Assembly (NCBI GenBank): GCA_029378245.1
Contig: JARKIF010000021.1
Span: 682,001 to 746,000, forward strand
DNA length: 64,000 bases
Direction of reading: 5' to 3'
Source of the DNA: Roridomyces roridus
Taxonomy: Eukaryota > Basidiomycota > Agaricomycetes > Agaricales > Mycenaceae
A model generated the notes under the pieces. It searched no databases. It was given only the letters and a program-made list of their open reading frames with translations, and was not told the origin of the DNA. Below, piece after piece: positions 11,750 to 22,440 of the stretch. The first letter of the stretch is position 1, and each line of letters begins with the position of its first letter. A program made the position numbers and the translations under genes.

Positions 11750-11790
11750 AAATTCAGGCAAGTCAAGAATATGAATGTTGTATTTGTATG

Positions 11791-12095
11791 GTATGTTGAA
11801 AAGCCACCATTTGTTCAACGTCTCGAAGGCCAGGGTAGCATCTGACGCTTGTGTATATGTGTCCCTCAACACGAGCCGGCGAACGCGGGTTCGATTTCCC
11901 GTCGATGCATGAGTTTGTGCAGAGTGTTTTTCTTGTCTTTTCTCGTGGAATGGTAGCCACATTCGGTCAACAGCTGCATGCGGTTTCAAAATATGCATGT
12001 GGAATGAACGATGATGGAATCGTCTGTAGCATTCGCAAATTATTCTGGGTGTTACGAGAACAGGGTTCCATTCCCTGCTGACGCGGGGTCACCTA
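11791..12095 (+). repeat. tRNA-like SINE between convergent genes
   Basis: Matches the element rebuilt at 19255-20650: both start with AAAAGCCACCATTTGTTCAA, then GTAGCATCTGACGCTTGT, a B-box GGTTCGATTTC (11888-11898) plus CCCGTCGATGC, and a second, diverged B-box (GGTTCCATTCC, 12064-12074) followed by CTGCTGACGCG. It fills the gap between the 3' ends of two convergent genes. This copy lacks the hAT insertions and so shows the empty-site structure. Confidence 0.65.
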
Positions 12096-12110
12096 ACAAA
12101 AGACTCACTA

Positions 12111-14293
12111 CTACGGAGGCCCAGTAAACCAGATCTCGGCCCTCTCCTCGGCCGTGTCCCCATTAGGATCAGGAACATTAACTCCAGCGCCCCAAATCCC
12201 TCCCTGGAACCCAAACCCAACGTTCCCATCAGCGCCAACTCCAAATTCCACAATCGTACCAGCGAATCCAGCGTCAAAGGCCCAGAGAGGGGAGGATGGG
12301 TTGCCTGTTGGCTGTGCGCGTACATCCTCTTGTCAGCCATGTGAGAACTTCGAGATGGAAAGGACGCACCTTGCCAGACCACCCAGTAACGTTGAACACA
12401 TCCCCATCAAAGTGCGCTAGCTTGACGTACTGGCTCGCCCCCAAATCCCAAGTCAACGCGAACATGGGCACAGCCGGGTCGACGAACGCAGACCAAGTTG
12501 AATTCATTGTAGCCGCGAGCTCGGTGCATCCGTCCGACGCCGACACGGGTGTGGGGACGATCTGACACAACTCGAACGAAGTGTACCCCAGGTTCGTATA
12601 ATTGCCGACGAGTTTTTCGAATCCCCCCGTAGGCGGCGTGGCGTTTACCGACCGATGCGTGCTGACGGCCTCTGAAACGGCTTCCGCCGTGCCAACGTAG
12701 AGCTGCTCCACGCGAGACTTCCAATCTACGGGCGGCTCGAGGTCGAATAGTTGGTCAAAAATTCGGTACCTGACGACGTCGACCATGTCCAGGTTGTCGT
12801 TTGACAAGACGACAACGCCGGCGCCTTCGTTAGGGAATCGTGTTATCAGCGAGTTAAAACCGTAGATGTCGCCTCCGTGCTAGGACGGAGTGTGAGGGAA
12901 GCTCTGGGTTGGAGGAATGACATACCTCAATCAAATCTGCGGGTTCATTCGTAAGAATTCAAGGAACGAAGGGTGGTTGCACGTACCATGTCCTCGGTAT
13001 GTAGCTCTGTACTGACCGCCGCCATACGTAGCTACCGACAATTCCGGGAAAGTTTCACCGTTGCTGAAATATCTGGTTAGAGTGGGGGCTATTCACGCTG
13101 GAGACCTCGCACCCGTCCGTCGAGAAGGGCCAAACAGAGATTCCGGAGGTCACCATATTCAACACGTCCGTAGGGATCACAGTCTCGTTCGTAGCGGGGT
13201 TGACTCCGTTCGAGAGAAGGACCTTGAGCCAGGTGACCTGCATATACGACTCGATTCGGCGAATCTTCCCGAGAGATAAACTACTCACGATGTCGTTTAC
13301 ACTGCTGATGACCCCACCAGGGCCCGAGGCGACTTCGTCAAGCGTCAGTCCAATGAAACAATCAAAGGAAGGGAATACGCACTAGTCTCCCCATCATCTC
13401 CCCCTGTTTGCAGCCAAAAAGGTATCGCATGCGTTCCAGTCGTGTTGATCGGGTTCATGGTCGAATCCCCCTCCCGAGCAAAGCCATCTGCGAGGTTCCC
13501 ACTGGCGTTGGCGCGCTCAAAGGAGTACAGTCGTCGCGTTCATGCCAAGCGCGTCAAAGATGTGTTCTTGGACGTAGGCCGCGAGGGAAGGGTTGCCCGG
13601 CAGGAGCGCGGTGGGGAGGTAGGATAGGACTATGTACCCGAGGTTGCAGTATTGAAAGGTCTCCCGGAATTCGGTGGAGGGGCGTAAGTATTTGAGGTGT
13701 TTAATCTGCTTCCAGTTAGTGCTTGATTGATTGAGAACGAGGCGGACTAACCAAGTCCAGGTTGGTTTTGTTGGCGGATAGAGACAGGTCGTGACGAGGG
13801 AGGCCAGTTCGGTGGCTCATGAGATCGATAATCGAAGTCAGGTTGGATGCGATGGGGTCCATGAGCTCCCATTCAGGTATGATAGACCCAATCTTGGTCG
13901 TCCAATCAATGGGTGTGTTCAAACTCTTGTTTGAAATTAAAAGCCCTGTAGCAAGGGTGTCGAACAGCTACAAGGGGTGTTGGATTTCATATCACATAGT
14001 GAAATATAACGCACCTTGGAATCCGAGCCAAGAGCGAACAGTGTATCAGCGGTGATTTTTGAGCCATCCGCTTTTGCGTTGCCGTACCCCCTGGTTTCGA
14101 CATTCCATCCATCCTCGGAGCTAGCATCTCGACGGACCACCGCGATGCTCAAGCCGGCTGGGGAGTTCCATTCGGTGAGGAGATTGTTGATGAAGGTGTC
14201 GATTTCCGAGTTGAGAACGGTGCCGTTGGTGAGCTGGGCTCTCGATATGGTCAAGAAGAGGAACAGGGGACCGAACACTGTGCGGAGTAACAT
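12111..14293 (-). CDS. Secreted beta-lactamase-related serine hydrolase (one frame break)
   Basis: Multi-exon member of the class C beta-lactamase / DD-peptidase / esterase fold. The start MLLRTVFGPLFLFLTISRAQ is a signal peptide. The catalytic set is complete: S-x-x-K as GSDSK at the end of exon 1, Y-x-N as YCNLGY, and the H-x-G box as EHGGDIYG. Such fungal proteins act outside the cell as esterases or amidases; resistance to antibiotics need not be implied. Many N-glycosylation sequons (NGT, NAT, NKT, NYT) support secretion. In the middle, after ...GMNATT, the frame meets TGA. Dropping one base (plus-strand A at about 13529, i.e. a T between C and G on the coding strand) restores YSFERANASGNLADGF and the rest. 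All introns otherwise splice in frame to the stop at 12111. Confidence 0.82.
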
Positions 14294-14428
14294 TGTTGTT
14301 GTTGGACCCAATGTTCGAGACACCGTCTTTTTAAACTCTCTAGCATACATTTGCAGTTCAGGGAAATCAACTTCTCGTACTTGATTTTTGGCAGCGCAGT
14401 CGAAAGGCAATGAGGCGGCGCGGCGCGG

Positions 14429-14935
14429 ATGGAGAAAAACAAGAAGGAAGTCCTTGAAGAAACGGAGTTTGGTCATCCAGATTTCAGCCAGGCAGACCGC
14501 AGTCGACGACCATATGTACCAAGCTGTTTGTCGTTGGTAAGCGCAGCATATTCGACACTCGATGCGCAGTTTTCGCAAGCATTGCAGTTTCAGAGTGAAC
14601 GACGGCCGTGGTGTCGTTTATGATGCCCTGACATAGAAAAGTCCGAGCCAGAAAGCACTTCAAAATGGGTCAAAGGCCACAGCAGGATCCACGGGCCCGG
14701 AACTAGGGGCAGATATACTCAATGGGACATACCAAGGCCTGATCTGGCATGGACAGAAACAAGAGGCGAGTCCACAAGAGGCGAGTCCTCAAAGAAACGC
14801 AGTTTAGTCATCCAGATTTCAGCCAAGCAGACCGCAGCAGTCGACGGCGACGTGGTAGGTGGTTGTTGCTGGCAAGCGCACTGCGCAGTCGATGCGCAGT
14901 TTCAAGGAAAGTTTCAGAGTGGACGGTTGGAGGCG
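14429..14935. repeat. Direct repeat pair upstream of the serine hydrolase
   Basis: Two copies of about 170-185 bp (about 14429-14610 and 14749-14935) share AAACGSAGTTTRGTCATCCAG, ATTTCAGCCARGCAGACCGCAG and a later GTTTCAGAGTG block. They lie in the upstream region of the minus-strand hydrolase. They may be a duplicated promoter/enhancer or a repeat remnant. Confidence 0.6.
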
Positions 14936-15299
14936 AGGCAGTGGAAATGTCGGTTGCCATCATGGTGGTTTGCTGCAAGGGCAGTGCACGAGCACGGGTG
15001 CAATTTCCTAATCGGAACAATTGGCGCCTCGCGGCAGCTCTCCCTCAAGGTTGAAGGCTCAGCGTTTGAGGCACTGACCACGCAATCTACGACGATCCAT
15101 CGAGCCATACGACTGTTCCATGCTCTCAGCCTCCCGACCGCTCTCCACCTCGCTCGAGTCCTGGCCTTTCTAAGTTGTCGTACCCGTTCAAGAAACTTGA
15201 ATGGAATATGGTGCGTGTTCTCTCTCCTCGCATCCTCACTAATCTGTGCCAAAGAGCATGCCATTCGGATAGGAGCCCGACGCAGACGGTTTCCGCGGA

Positions 15300-15716
15300 C
15301 ATGTCTGTGTCAGCGACGACAACAGCACCGTCGTCATCTCCGTCATTGGTCAAAGGCACGTCGGCGCCCTGGACCGCTGGAGGCGAGGGCCCGACGAAGA
15401 AGAAGGACAAACTGAACGATAACCTCCTCTTCTCGTGCTGCTGCGCGCGCGTGAGCCCCAGGTGGTCTACCGTCTGCGACTGCTATGCCGGCGGGGACAA
15501 GTGCGACCAGAAGTGTGTCGAGCGGGGGACGCGGATATTGGCCTCAGACTGGTCGGACAATGCCCGCGATGTGCTCAACCTTTTGCTGCATTTCCTCCCG
15601 AGTGGAATCACGCCGCCTGGTGCACTACGGGCGGTCCTTTCTCCAGTGGTGCCAGAAGAGACTGCCATGCGCAAGGTCCGCGGGTATAGAGAGCGCCACG
15701 GCGGCTGTTGTTGGTG
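15300..15716 (+). CDS. Possible Cys-rich open frame (unsupported)
   Basis: An ATG at 15300 opens 138 codons with a cysteine cluster ([20 protein letters not shown], then DKCDQKC) and ends in GGCCW. No signal peptide, homology or intron support was recognised. It lies directly before the truncated fumarate reductase copy. It may be chance, or the remnant of a gene interrupted by the duplication. Confidence 0.2.
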
Positions 15717-15805
15717 AGATATACATCCTTCCATTCATGACATTCTCTGAGTTCTCACACGCGCAAAGTGCCTGGGCCGCGCTCACCCACCCTCGACTCT
15801 TCGCT

Positions 15806-16841
15806 ACAGGGTGCGCACTCCTTCCCCCATCTGACTTATCCCAATTGAAGTATGACTGAAATTGATACCGGCAGTGGCTACGCAGCAGACTTCTCTACCA
15901 CTGGTCTCCTTGCGACCCACCGCCCCGATCTCCTCTCACTCTCCACGACGAACGGAGACCACGCGACAGGCGACGGCGTCCGGCTCGCCACGTCCCTCAC
16001 GTCCCTTGCCCCAGCAGCTCTTTGCGACCTCGACCAAGTCCAAGTCCACCCGACGGGCTTCGTCGACCCAGGAGCCAAGACCAAGTTCCTGGCAGCGGAG
16101 GCGCTCCGCGGTGTGGGTGGGCTGTTGATTGATGGCAAAGGTGTGCGGTTCGTGGATGAGGTGCAGAGGAGGGATGTCGTTACCAAGGCGATGCAAAAGG
16201 TGGAGGGGGAGGGGGCGAGGGGGCCGGTGAGGCTTGTGTTGAATCAGGAGGCGGTTGGGGAGGTCAAGAAGCATTGTGCGTTTGTTTTGCATCTTTTCTT
16301 TTGTGGTTGTTTGACCCAAGCAGGCGATTTCTATGTATCCAAGAACCTGATGAAGCGGTACGCCGATGCAAAGGAATTTGCTGCCGATACGGGGATACCG
16401 CTTGAGGCTATCATCGAGACGTTTGCCAGCCACGGTAAGTATGCTTCTGGCGCGGAGGTTGATCCGTTTGGGAAGAGTGCGTCCTACCTTCCTTCCTCTC
16501 TCCAAAAACAGCTAACGGAGGAACTCTTTGCAGCGACGTTCCACAACGCTACATATAACCCTGATACGCCGCTGCATGTGACCATTATCACGCCGGTGGT
16601 GCACTACGTGCGTTGCACTTCCTTCGTTGGAATCTTACCCCTGAGTAATCTACAGACGATGGGCGGTCTTTCAATCGACGCTTCGGGACACGTCCTCTCC
16701 GCCTCAGCTTCGCCGATCCCAGGCCTCTTTGCAGCAGGCGACGTCATTGGCGGTGTGCACGGCCAGAAACGTCTCGCGGGGTCTTCTTTGCTTGAGGCGG
16801 TTGTGTTTGGGAGGATTGCCGGGACGAGTGCTGCGGATTAG
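15806..16841 (+). pseudogene. 5'-truncated second copy of fumarate reductase
   Basis: Starts abruptly at CGCTACAGG, i.e. the last bases of the exon before intron 3 of copy 1, and then follows copy 1 through intron 3, the HPTG exon, the [11 protein letters not shown] exon and the terminal GGVHG exon to a TAG at 16841. Similarity continues into the 3' flank (AAGTCAAGAATG...TGTTGTATTTGTA). The FAD Rossmann loop, LGGNS loop and arginine loop (the first ~220 residues) are missing, so it cannot be a working enzyme. Unlike copy 1 its frame is intact over the shared part (GACTTCTCT), and the fusion frame lacks a clear upstream exon. It is a tandem, same-strand duplicate with the serine hydrolase between the copies. 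Confidence 0.8.
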
Positions 16842-17046
16842 AACCTGAAGTTTGGGGTAGAGAAGGGAAGTCAAGAATGTTCCATAATGTTGTATTTGTA
16901 CAAGACGTGCCTCCGCTTCGCTCCGGCAACGGGGGCTCTCGCTGCATCTGTTCACCAATATTGATTTTGATTTTATGCTGTACTCCATAAGTACCCACAA
17001 CGACTCTAGTTACTCTACATTCAGTGCAATCATGAAGACTTGGACT

Positions 17047-17600
17047 TAGGGCTCCGACCCGACCGTCAAAATGACGGGTCAACGAGCCGTCACGACGGGT
17101 GCCGGCCCGGCCGTACAGCCCTCTGAAGCCACAATTTGACGGCCGGGTCCGGGTCCGGTTCCTTGGCTGACGGGGTACCCGTTCCCGGCCGTCGACGGGC
17201 CATGACGGGTGGTGACGGGTCCTCGGCTAACTAACCATGCCGAGCTGCCATCATCACTTGATGCTCCAGGGGTAGCGCACATGGGTCATCGGCAATCTTC
17301 CCGATGGCCCACTACTGCGGTTCTGGCTGGTTTTGGAGGCTTCCCGAGTATCAATAGGTATCGATCCGTAATTTTGACTTGCCGGCATCACGTTGACATC
17401 AATATGATGGTCGATTTGGCTGGAGGCACGGGCTGTCACCGCTCCGACCCGTCATGACGGCCGTGACGGGTCTGACGGGCACCACCCGGCCGTTTTGAGG
17501 CCTCGCAACATGGTCTGACGGCCGGGTGGGGCCCGTCCGACCTCCCATGACGGCCGTCAGAGCGACGGCCGTCGCCGTCAACGGCCGGGTCGGAGCCCTA
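17047..17600. mobile_element. hAT-type MITE A (554 bp)
   Basis: Terminal inverted repeats TAGGGCTCCGACCCG are flanked by an 8-bp direct duplication CTTGGACT (17039-17046 and 17601-17608). An 8-bp duplication and a YAGGG-type terminus are hallmarks of the hAT superfamily. No transposase is encoded, so it is non-autonomous. The interior is very GC-rich and packed with GACGGGT and ACGGCCGT words in both orientations, which could be subterminal transposase-binding motifs. Confidence 0.85.
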
Positions 17601-17608
17601 CTTGGACT

Positions 17609-19254
17609 TGGGGCCTGAGTAGCGAAGAGACACTCGGAGACCAGCGGCACTGGAACGACAATTCAACATCAGCTTCATCCACCTCGTGGCCCGCCCCGTC
17701 ATCACACCGCAACTTTCGTGTGCTCTAGATTCCCTCAGGGTTGCGATCCGGCGGCGCGCATTCCACGGCTGAGCGGGACTGAGTAATACGCGTGAGTTGG
17801 GGGCAGAGAATGAGTGGGATTGTGTACATGGGAGCCTCCAGCTGCTCGTTCGCGTGCGGCGCTCCACTGTGCAATAGGCGAGATTCTTGCAGTAACCAGT
17901 ATTCAGCAGAATGACAGGGGAGACACGGGATGATGTGGGGCTATGGCAGGCTGCAGCCAAGAATGGTTGAGGAACGACGGCAATAACCAGCAAGCTTAGG
18001 ACAAAAAAGCGCCGGAGGCAGCCAGAACCAGCAGCCAGAGCGAAGCGGGCGAGATAGGGTTGGTTGGTGCAGAAAGACGGCTGGATTTCCACCTTGCAAG
18101 AAGCCAGTGTGGCATTCGATACGGATTGCCAAGGACGGCACAGTGGTGTCAGTGGAAGAGTGCGGATGACGGCCAAAGGTTTGGAGGGAGTAGGTTGGAG
18201 GGAGGAATGAGGGAATGGGTGAGTCCCCGCAGTGTGTTTATATGTGGGGCCTGGGCTCTGCCGGGGAGACGCGTCATCCTCTGCAACGGACATCGGCCCA
18301 ATCCTGTAGCTGTAGCTGTTCAGAAAGCTGTAGAGCTGTCACCGTGGAATGGAAACAAAGGATCTCCGACTCTCACAAAGCTGTAAGAAAGCTGTTAAGA
18401 AACCCTTTCAGCGAGTGAGATGAGCGTAAAGGGAAAGTCCATTTGGGGATAGACTGACAGATGTACAAACAAAAAGGAGCCATAATCTTAAAGAACGGAT
18501 AATTTGTTCCGAGTCTTAAAAATTTATTTTTAAGCTCGGTCTTATCGGCCCGTTTCCCGCAAAAGTGGGGTCCAATTTTTTTCGATGACATCTTTGAGCC
18601 CTGTGTGTTTGGCTCCAACAAATTCCTTATAAGGTAATTCTGGAGGTGTTCTGGCTCCATTTGGTACCCTCTTAGTCAATGACTCTTACGCCCTTGGACA
18701 TGCATCTCCATTCCTGCTCAGTGCTCACTTCTGCCGGCCTCCGTGTTATCAACATCTCTGCCGACGGCGAGTCGGACGCTGTCGGACGCGGAACGGGACC
18801 TCCATGTTTGACAGCCGATGACAGTTCCGTTTCGGTTCCGTTGACAGGCACGCGGCCACGCCTCTTGTTTCCCACCACCACCACGCATCGACTGGACCTA
18901 CGGGCGACAACGTCGTGTTTTAACAACCCACTCGAACTCCCTCGTCTCACGTACCTAGGCCTGGCGCGCGTCTCTTGTGTCTCGCCCAATTTCTTGGTTT
19001 TCGGCTCTTTGGACGACGGACTGTAAATACAGATGACTTGTCCCCATCCTCTCTCGTTGCGTACAGAGAAAATACAGCTTTTCTCGGGCCATTCTTTGCA
19101 TCTCACTTGTAAAGCATCCCTCTCGGGATTGCTTTGTCCCCGCCGTGACCCATGATCTCACCCCACTTGTCAGTCCAAATGCAGTAGTACCAACAGACTT
19201 CACCAGGCTCAACCTACAGACTCGGATTGCCATGCACCCGCAATGGCCCTCAAA
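17609..19254. other. Intergenic, short repeats, no supported gene
   Basis: Holds a long minus-strand open frame (about 18293-17598) that I do not accept as a gene, a cluster of AGCTGT words at 18305-18395, and a hairpin-like CCGAGTCTTAAAAATTTATTTTTAAGCTCGG stretch near 18510-18540. The middle part (18700-19230) has no recognisable feature. Confidence 0.4.
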
Positions 19255-19374
19255 GCAGGTATGCTATATAGGCTGAAAAGCCACCATTTGTTCAATGTCT
19301 TCAAGGCAGGTCATTGGTAGCATCTGACGCTTGTACTCCTCAAACCGGGTGTATGCATGGGTTCGATTTCCCGT

Positions 19375-19869
19375 CAAGGGGCACGCGGATCAAAAATTCA
19401 TGATATTGGGTCGGAAAAGTGAATTAGCAGTCCTCGACCCCCCACCCTCCCTCTTTACATAAGCATCAAATTTCCTTTTTGGGAAGGTGTTTCGCACACT
19501 ACCACTCGTTTTTCGTTCCCAACAGCCCCCGAAAGTGACTGTGAGGTTGCCAAACTCCTCCGCTAGTTTTGAACCGCAGTCCACTCTTGATTTCCATGCA
19601 TCATGTTCCTTGCTTTCGACTCATCATTGATATTAGTGCTGCCGAGACCAACCGGATCACATCACATGTATCCCAAATAGGAAATTCACATCCAATGCCC
19701 TAATTCCACTCCGTCTCAAGTAAATTATACCTAACCTATGCTTCCCTGAGTCCCCGACAGGACTGGCGAAGTCCCACAACCCAGGGGAAAAAAAAGTGAA
19801 TTAAGACCCTCGGGGACCCCCCCTCCCTCCCTACCCGATCCAATCAATTTTTGATCCGCGTGCCCCTTG
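19375..19869. mobile_element. hAT-type MITE B (495 bp) in a SINE B-box region
   Basis: Perfect terminal inverted repeats CAAGGGGCACGCGGATC (extending through AAAAATT) with target duplication TTTCCCGT at 19367-19374 and 19870-19877. No coding capacity. Subterminal blocks (AAGTGAATTA... followed by a C-run) are shared with MITEs C and E. The target is the 3' part of the SINE B-box. Confidence 0.92.
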
Positions 19870-20109
19870 TTTCCCGTCGATGCGTTACTGCTTGGTCAAC
19901 CAGGCTCACCTTTTGTTTTCTTGCGGAATGGCAGCGGCATTCGGTCCAAATGCAATGAACAGATGCTGAAATCTTCTGTAGCATTCGCGAATTCAGACCA
20001 TCATGAATCATGATCCTCCTTGCATTTCCTTGTATTCGTAGGAACGTCAGTAGAATGTGGCACATGCGTCGCAATACGGCATTGCCTGATGACGAGAACA
20101 GGGTTCGAT

Positions 20110-20618
20110 CAAGGGGGCACCGGGATCGAAATTTCGTACCGGGGGAGGGGGGGGGGCCCGGGGGGGGTCCCGAGTGGGCTCGAAAAAACTTCTACCTGTA
20201 TATTAGTAAAGGTGTTTTGGAGCATGTAAACACCATTTTACCAGTTCAGATTGTGCTATAACCACTCAGGGTAGCCTCCCAACCACCAGAACTTTGAATT
20301 GATCAAAATTTCCAAATTGGGACTGATATATTACATAATACAGCCTGTCCTGACAAGACATTCCCACAGAAAACAAGTGGATCATTGCTCAGGCAGACAT
20401 GAGATGGGTCTGATTGACACTGGGGCCCTTCAACAAGCTTGTAATCAATATTTTTTGTATGGTTGGGAGCCGCAGATTGCTCGGACCCCCGGTAAATCAC
20501 ATGACCGTGGGAATGATCTGCCTTACATAGGAGGGGAGGGGGGGGGGGGGGGGTCCAGCCAGGGTCAAAAAAAACTTTTCGACCCTAGATCCGAAATTCC
20601 GATCCCGATGCCCCCTTG
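20110..20618. mobile_element. hAT-type MITE C (509 bp) in a SINE B-box
   Basis: Terminal repeats CAAGGGGGCAYCGGGATCG with target duplication GGTTCGAT at 20102-20109 and 20619-20626, i.e. the core of the Pol III B-box itself. Near each end is a G/C homopolymer-rich stretch (about 20140-20170 and 20532-20552). Same family as MITE B by termini and subterminal sequence. Confidence 0.92.
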
Positions 20619-20639
20619 GGTTCGATTCCCTGCTGACGC

Positions 20640-20960
20640 GTAGTCAGATCGCTTCCCCTCCTTTTTCTTCGCAGCTCCTGGTCCCGGTCCACACTTCGGT
20701 GGAACTTTCTGTTCAGGTTTGGAGTTGGGTTGCGTTACTGATCGTGGGCACTTGTTTTTCTCCTACTGACAACATGAGAGAGCAAGAGACATGGTCCTGC
20801 TGCAGGACTTACGTTGTGAGCTCTCGATCAAAGTCAGGACTCAGGATGACTCGTATGCACTCAGGACGGGTTCAACTCCCGTTTGATGCCCTTCAGTTGA
20901 TTCGGTTGATCTTTTTTGGCTCATGCCTTCCTTGAGAGGTCACACCATAGCTCAATTGTT
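20640..20960 (+). repeat. tRNA-like SINE copy
   Basis: Contains B-box-like GGTTCAACTCC (20869-20879) followed by CGTTTGATGCCC and the characteristic tail ATCTTTTTTGGCTCATGCCTTCCTTGA, which matches the tail at 30870-30900. Borders are approximate. Confidence 0.55.
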
Positions 20961-21212
20961 TTCCCGCCCGCGACGTTTCCCATTTTCTACCGGTATCCTG
21001 GGCCCCACCGCGCGCAGCTCAGAGTTTAGGATCAGGCCTGCAGGGGTCATCAAATTGGTTGCTTGCAACCCCAGAGCAGCAGCACTGTGGACCACAGTTC
21101 AGGCATACATCTTGGAACGTACATATCCTTTCCTTGAATCAGCGTGAACCGGGTTCGACTCCCTGTTGATGCATACGTAAACTTCCTGGTGTCTTTTTTT
21201 CGCTTGGGCGAA

Positions 21213-21842
21213 TAAGGAGAGGCACGAGTATTGAGTGGCACGAATATTCGCGCCATTTCATTCGCGAATACGAGTATTCATATTCGCGAGTGATGGTGGC
21301 GGTGCTATTCGTGCGAATGCGAATATCGGTTTCTGGAAAAGTTGCTACTCGCGAATATTCGTCAGGCTATCGTAAGCTCACAGAACAAACCTAAATAGGA
21401 AATTTGATGATCGGTTGATCACGGCATCATTCGGCATGCCGGCACTTGGCAATCACTCTGTAATGTATGTCAATTCCCATGCAAGATTCAATGCAGAATC
21501 AATCAATGGTGTGTTCATTGCCTGTGAACAGTTGTATTCACCGTTCATAGACCTCTGATAGACTGATTGATGACTGAATAATCACCTGTTCTCAGTCAAC
21601 TCAATAAGATTACACCTTCTAAAGCTACTATATATCAAGGATTTGTGGATTCTTCACCACCAGAGAGCATTCAAGCTTGTTGAGTGGAAATAGTTGCGAT
21701 TTGTAAATACCTGTGAATACTCGCGAATAGTGCTTAGTAATCCACGAATATTCGCCATCAATACTCGCGGCGAATGCGAATATCATTTTTTGAGCTTTGA
21801 CGAATATTCGTATTCGCGAATGTATACTCGTGCCTCTCCTTA
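21213..21842. mobile_element. hAT-type MITE D (630 bp) with CGAATATTCG arrays
   Basis: Perfect terminal inverted repeats TAAGGAGAGGCACGAGTAT with target duplication TGGGCGAA at 21205-21212 and 21843-21850. Both subterminal zones hold many GCGAATATTCG/CGAATACG words in both orientations, as expected of transposase-binding arrays of hAT elements. AT-rich centre, no coding capacity. Confidence 0.93.
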
Positions 21843-22039
21843 TGGGCGAACAAGAGCGCCCCGAACTCCGACCACAGGTTCGCCACTCGGTGATTTCATT
21901 TGGATCTCATGCAGAACTTCCCTCGACTTTTCCGTGCTATCGAGTTCGTCAAATACCGTCCGTGTCTCCCTTCAAAGTGTCAGCGGTATGCAGCATGCCA
22001 CGCGTCAAATTCTTGACTTCTGGTCACAGGTGGGAGAGC

Positions 22040-22440
22040 CAAGGGGTATCCGCCGGGAGATGCCGAGACACAGCCTCATAGGTAGGGTAGGGTCCGAGGG
22101 TCCTTAATCCACTTTTCAGACTGTTGTTCAGAATGATTCAAAAACACTTTTGGGACACTCTTCGAAAAAAATGGTTTTTTTTTATGGGAACATTGATCCC
22201 AACAATGATTCCGAACCCAGTCAGACGCGGGGCTCGGAACATGGAATCTGATGTCCGTTTACCGTTCCTGCGCATCCAGGTGGTGGATCAGGAGAATTCA
22301 TGATCTCTCCATCACGTTTCTCAGCCATCAGTCACGTGATTTTCCATGTGGGGCTCGGCTAATAGGTAGGTAGGGGGTCGGGGGTCCTTAGTTCACTTTT
22401 CCGACCCTGTGTATAATTTTTTAAGGGTGCCTACCCCTTG
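22040..22440. mobile_element. hAT-type MITE E (401 bp)
   Basis: Short terminal repeats CAAGGGGTA with target duplication GGGAGAGC at 22032-22039 and 22441-22448. The duplication lies 3 nt before a SINE B-box. Subterminal inverted blocks GGTCCTTARTYCACTTTTC near both ends match MITEs B and C. Confidence 0.9.

Larger units (their letters stand above)
19255..20650 (+). repeat. SINE copy interrupted by two hAT MITEs
   Basis: With 19375-19869 and 20110-20618 (and one target duplicate each) removed, the sequence aligns with the element at 11791-12095: AAAAGCCACCATTTGTTCAA, GTAGCATCTGACGCTTGT, GGTTCGATTTCCCGTCGATGCG, GGAATGGCAGCGGCATTCGGTC, CTTCTGTAGCATTCGCGAATT, GAACAGGGTTCGATTCCCTG, CTGACGCG. The two Pol III B-box motifs GGTTCGATTYC are exactly where the two MITEs inserted. 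Confidence 0.75.

Noticed and set aside
10000..17000. Secondary-metabolite cluster of reductase, hydrolase and flavoprotein
   Set aside because: No synthase, P450 or transporter is present, and the flavoprotein is a fumarate reductase; gene order looks incidental.
17598..18293. 231-codon minus-strand open frame
   Set aside because: It runs into the hAT MITE, contains a TATA-like TATAAAC inside its proposed 5' end, and shows no domain or sensible composition; probably a chance frame in GC-rich DNA.
20140..20560. Long G/C homopolymer runs as a special structure such as a G-quadruplex
   Set aside because: They lie symmetrically inside MITE C and correspond to its subterminal repeats; lengths may also be unreliable in the assembly.
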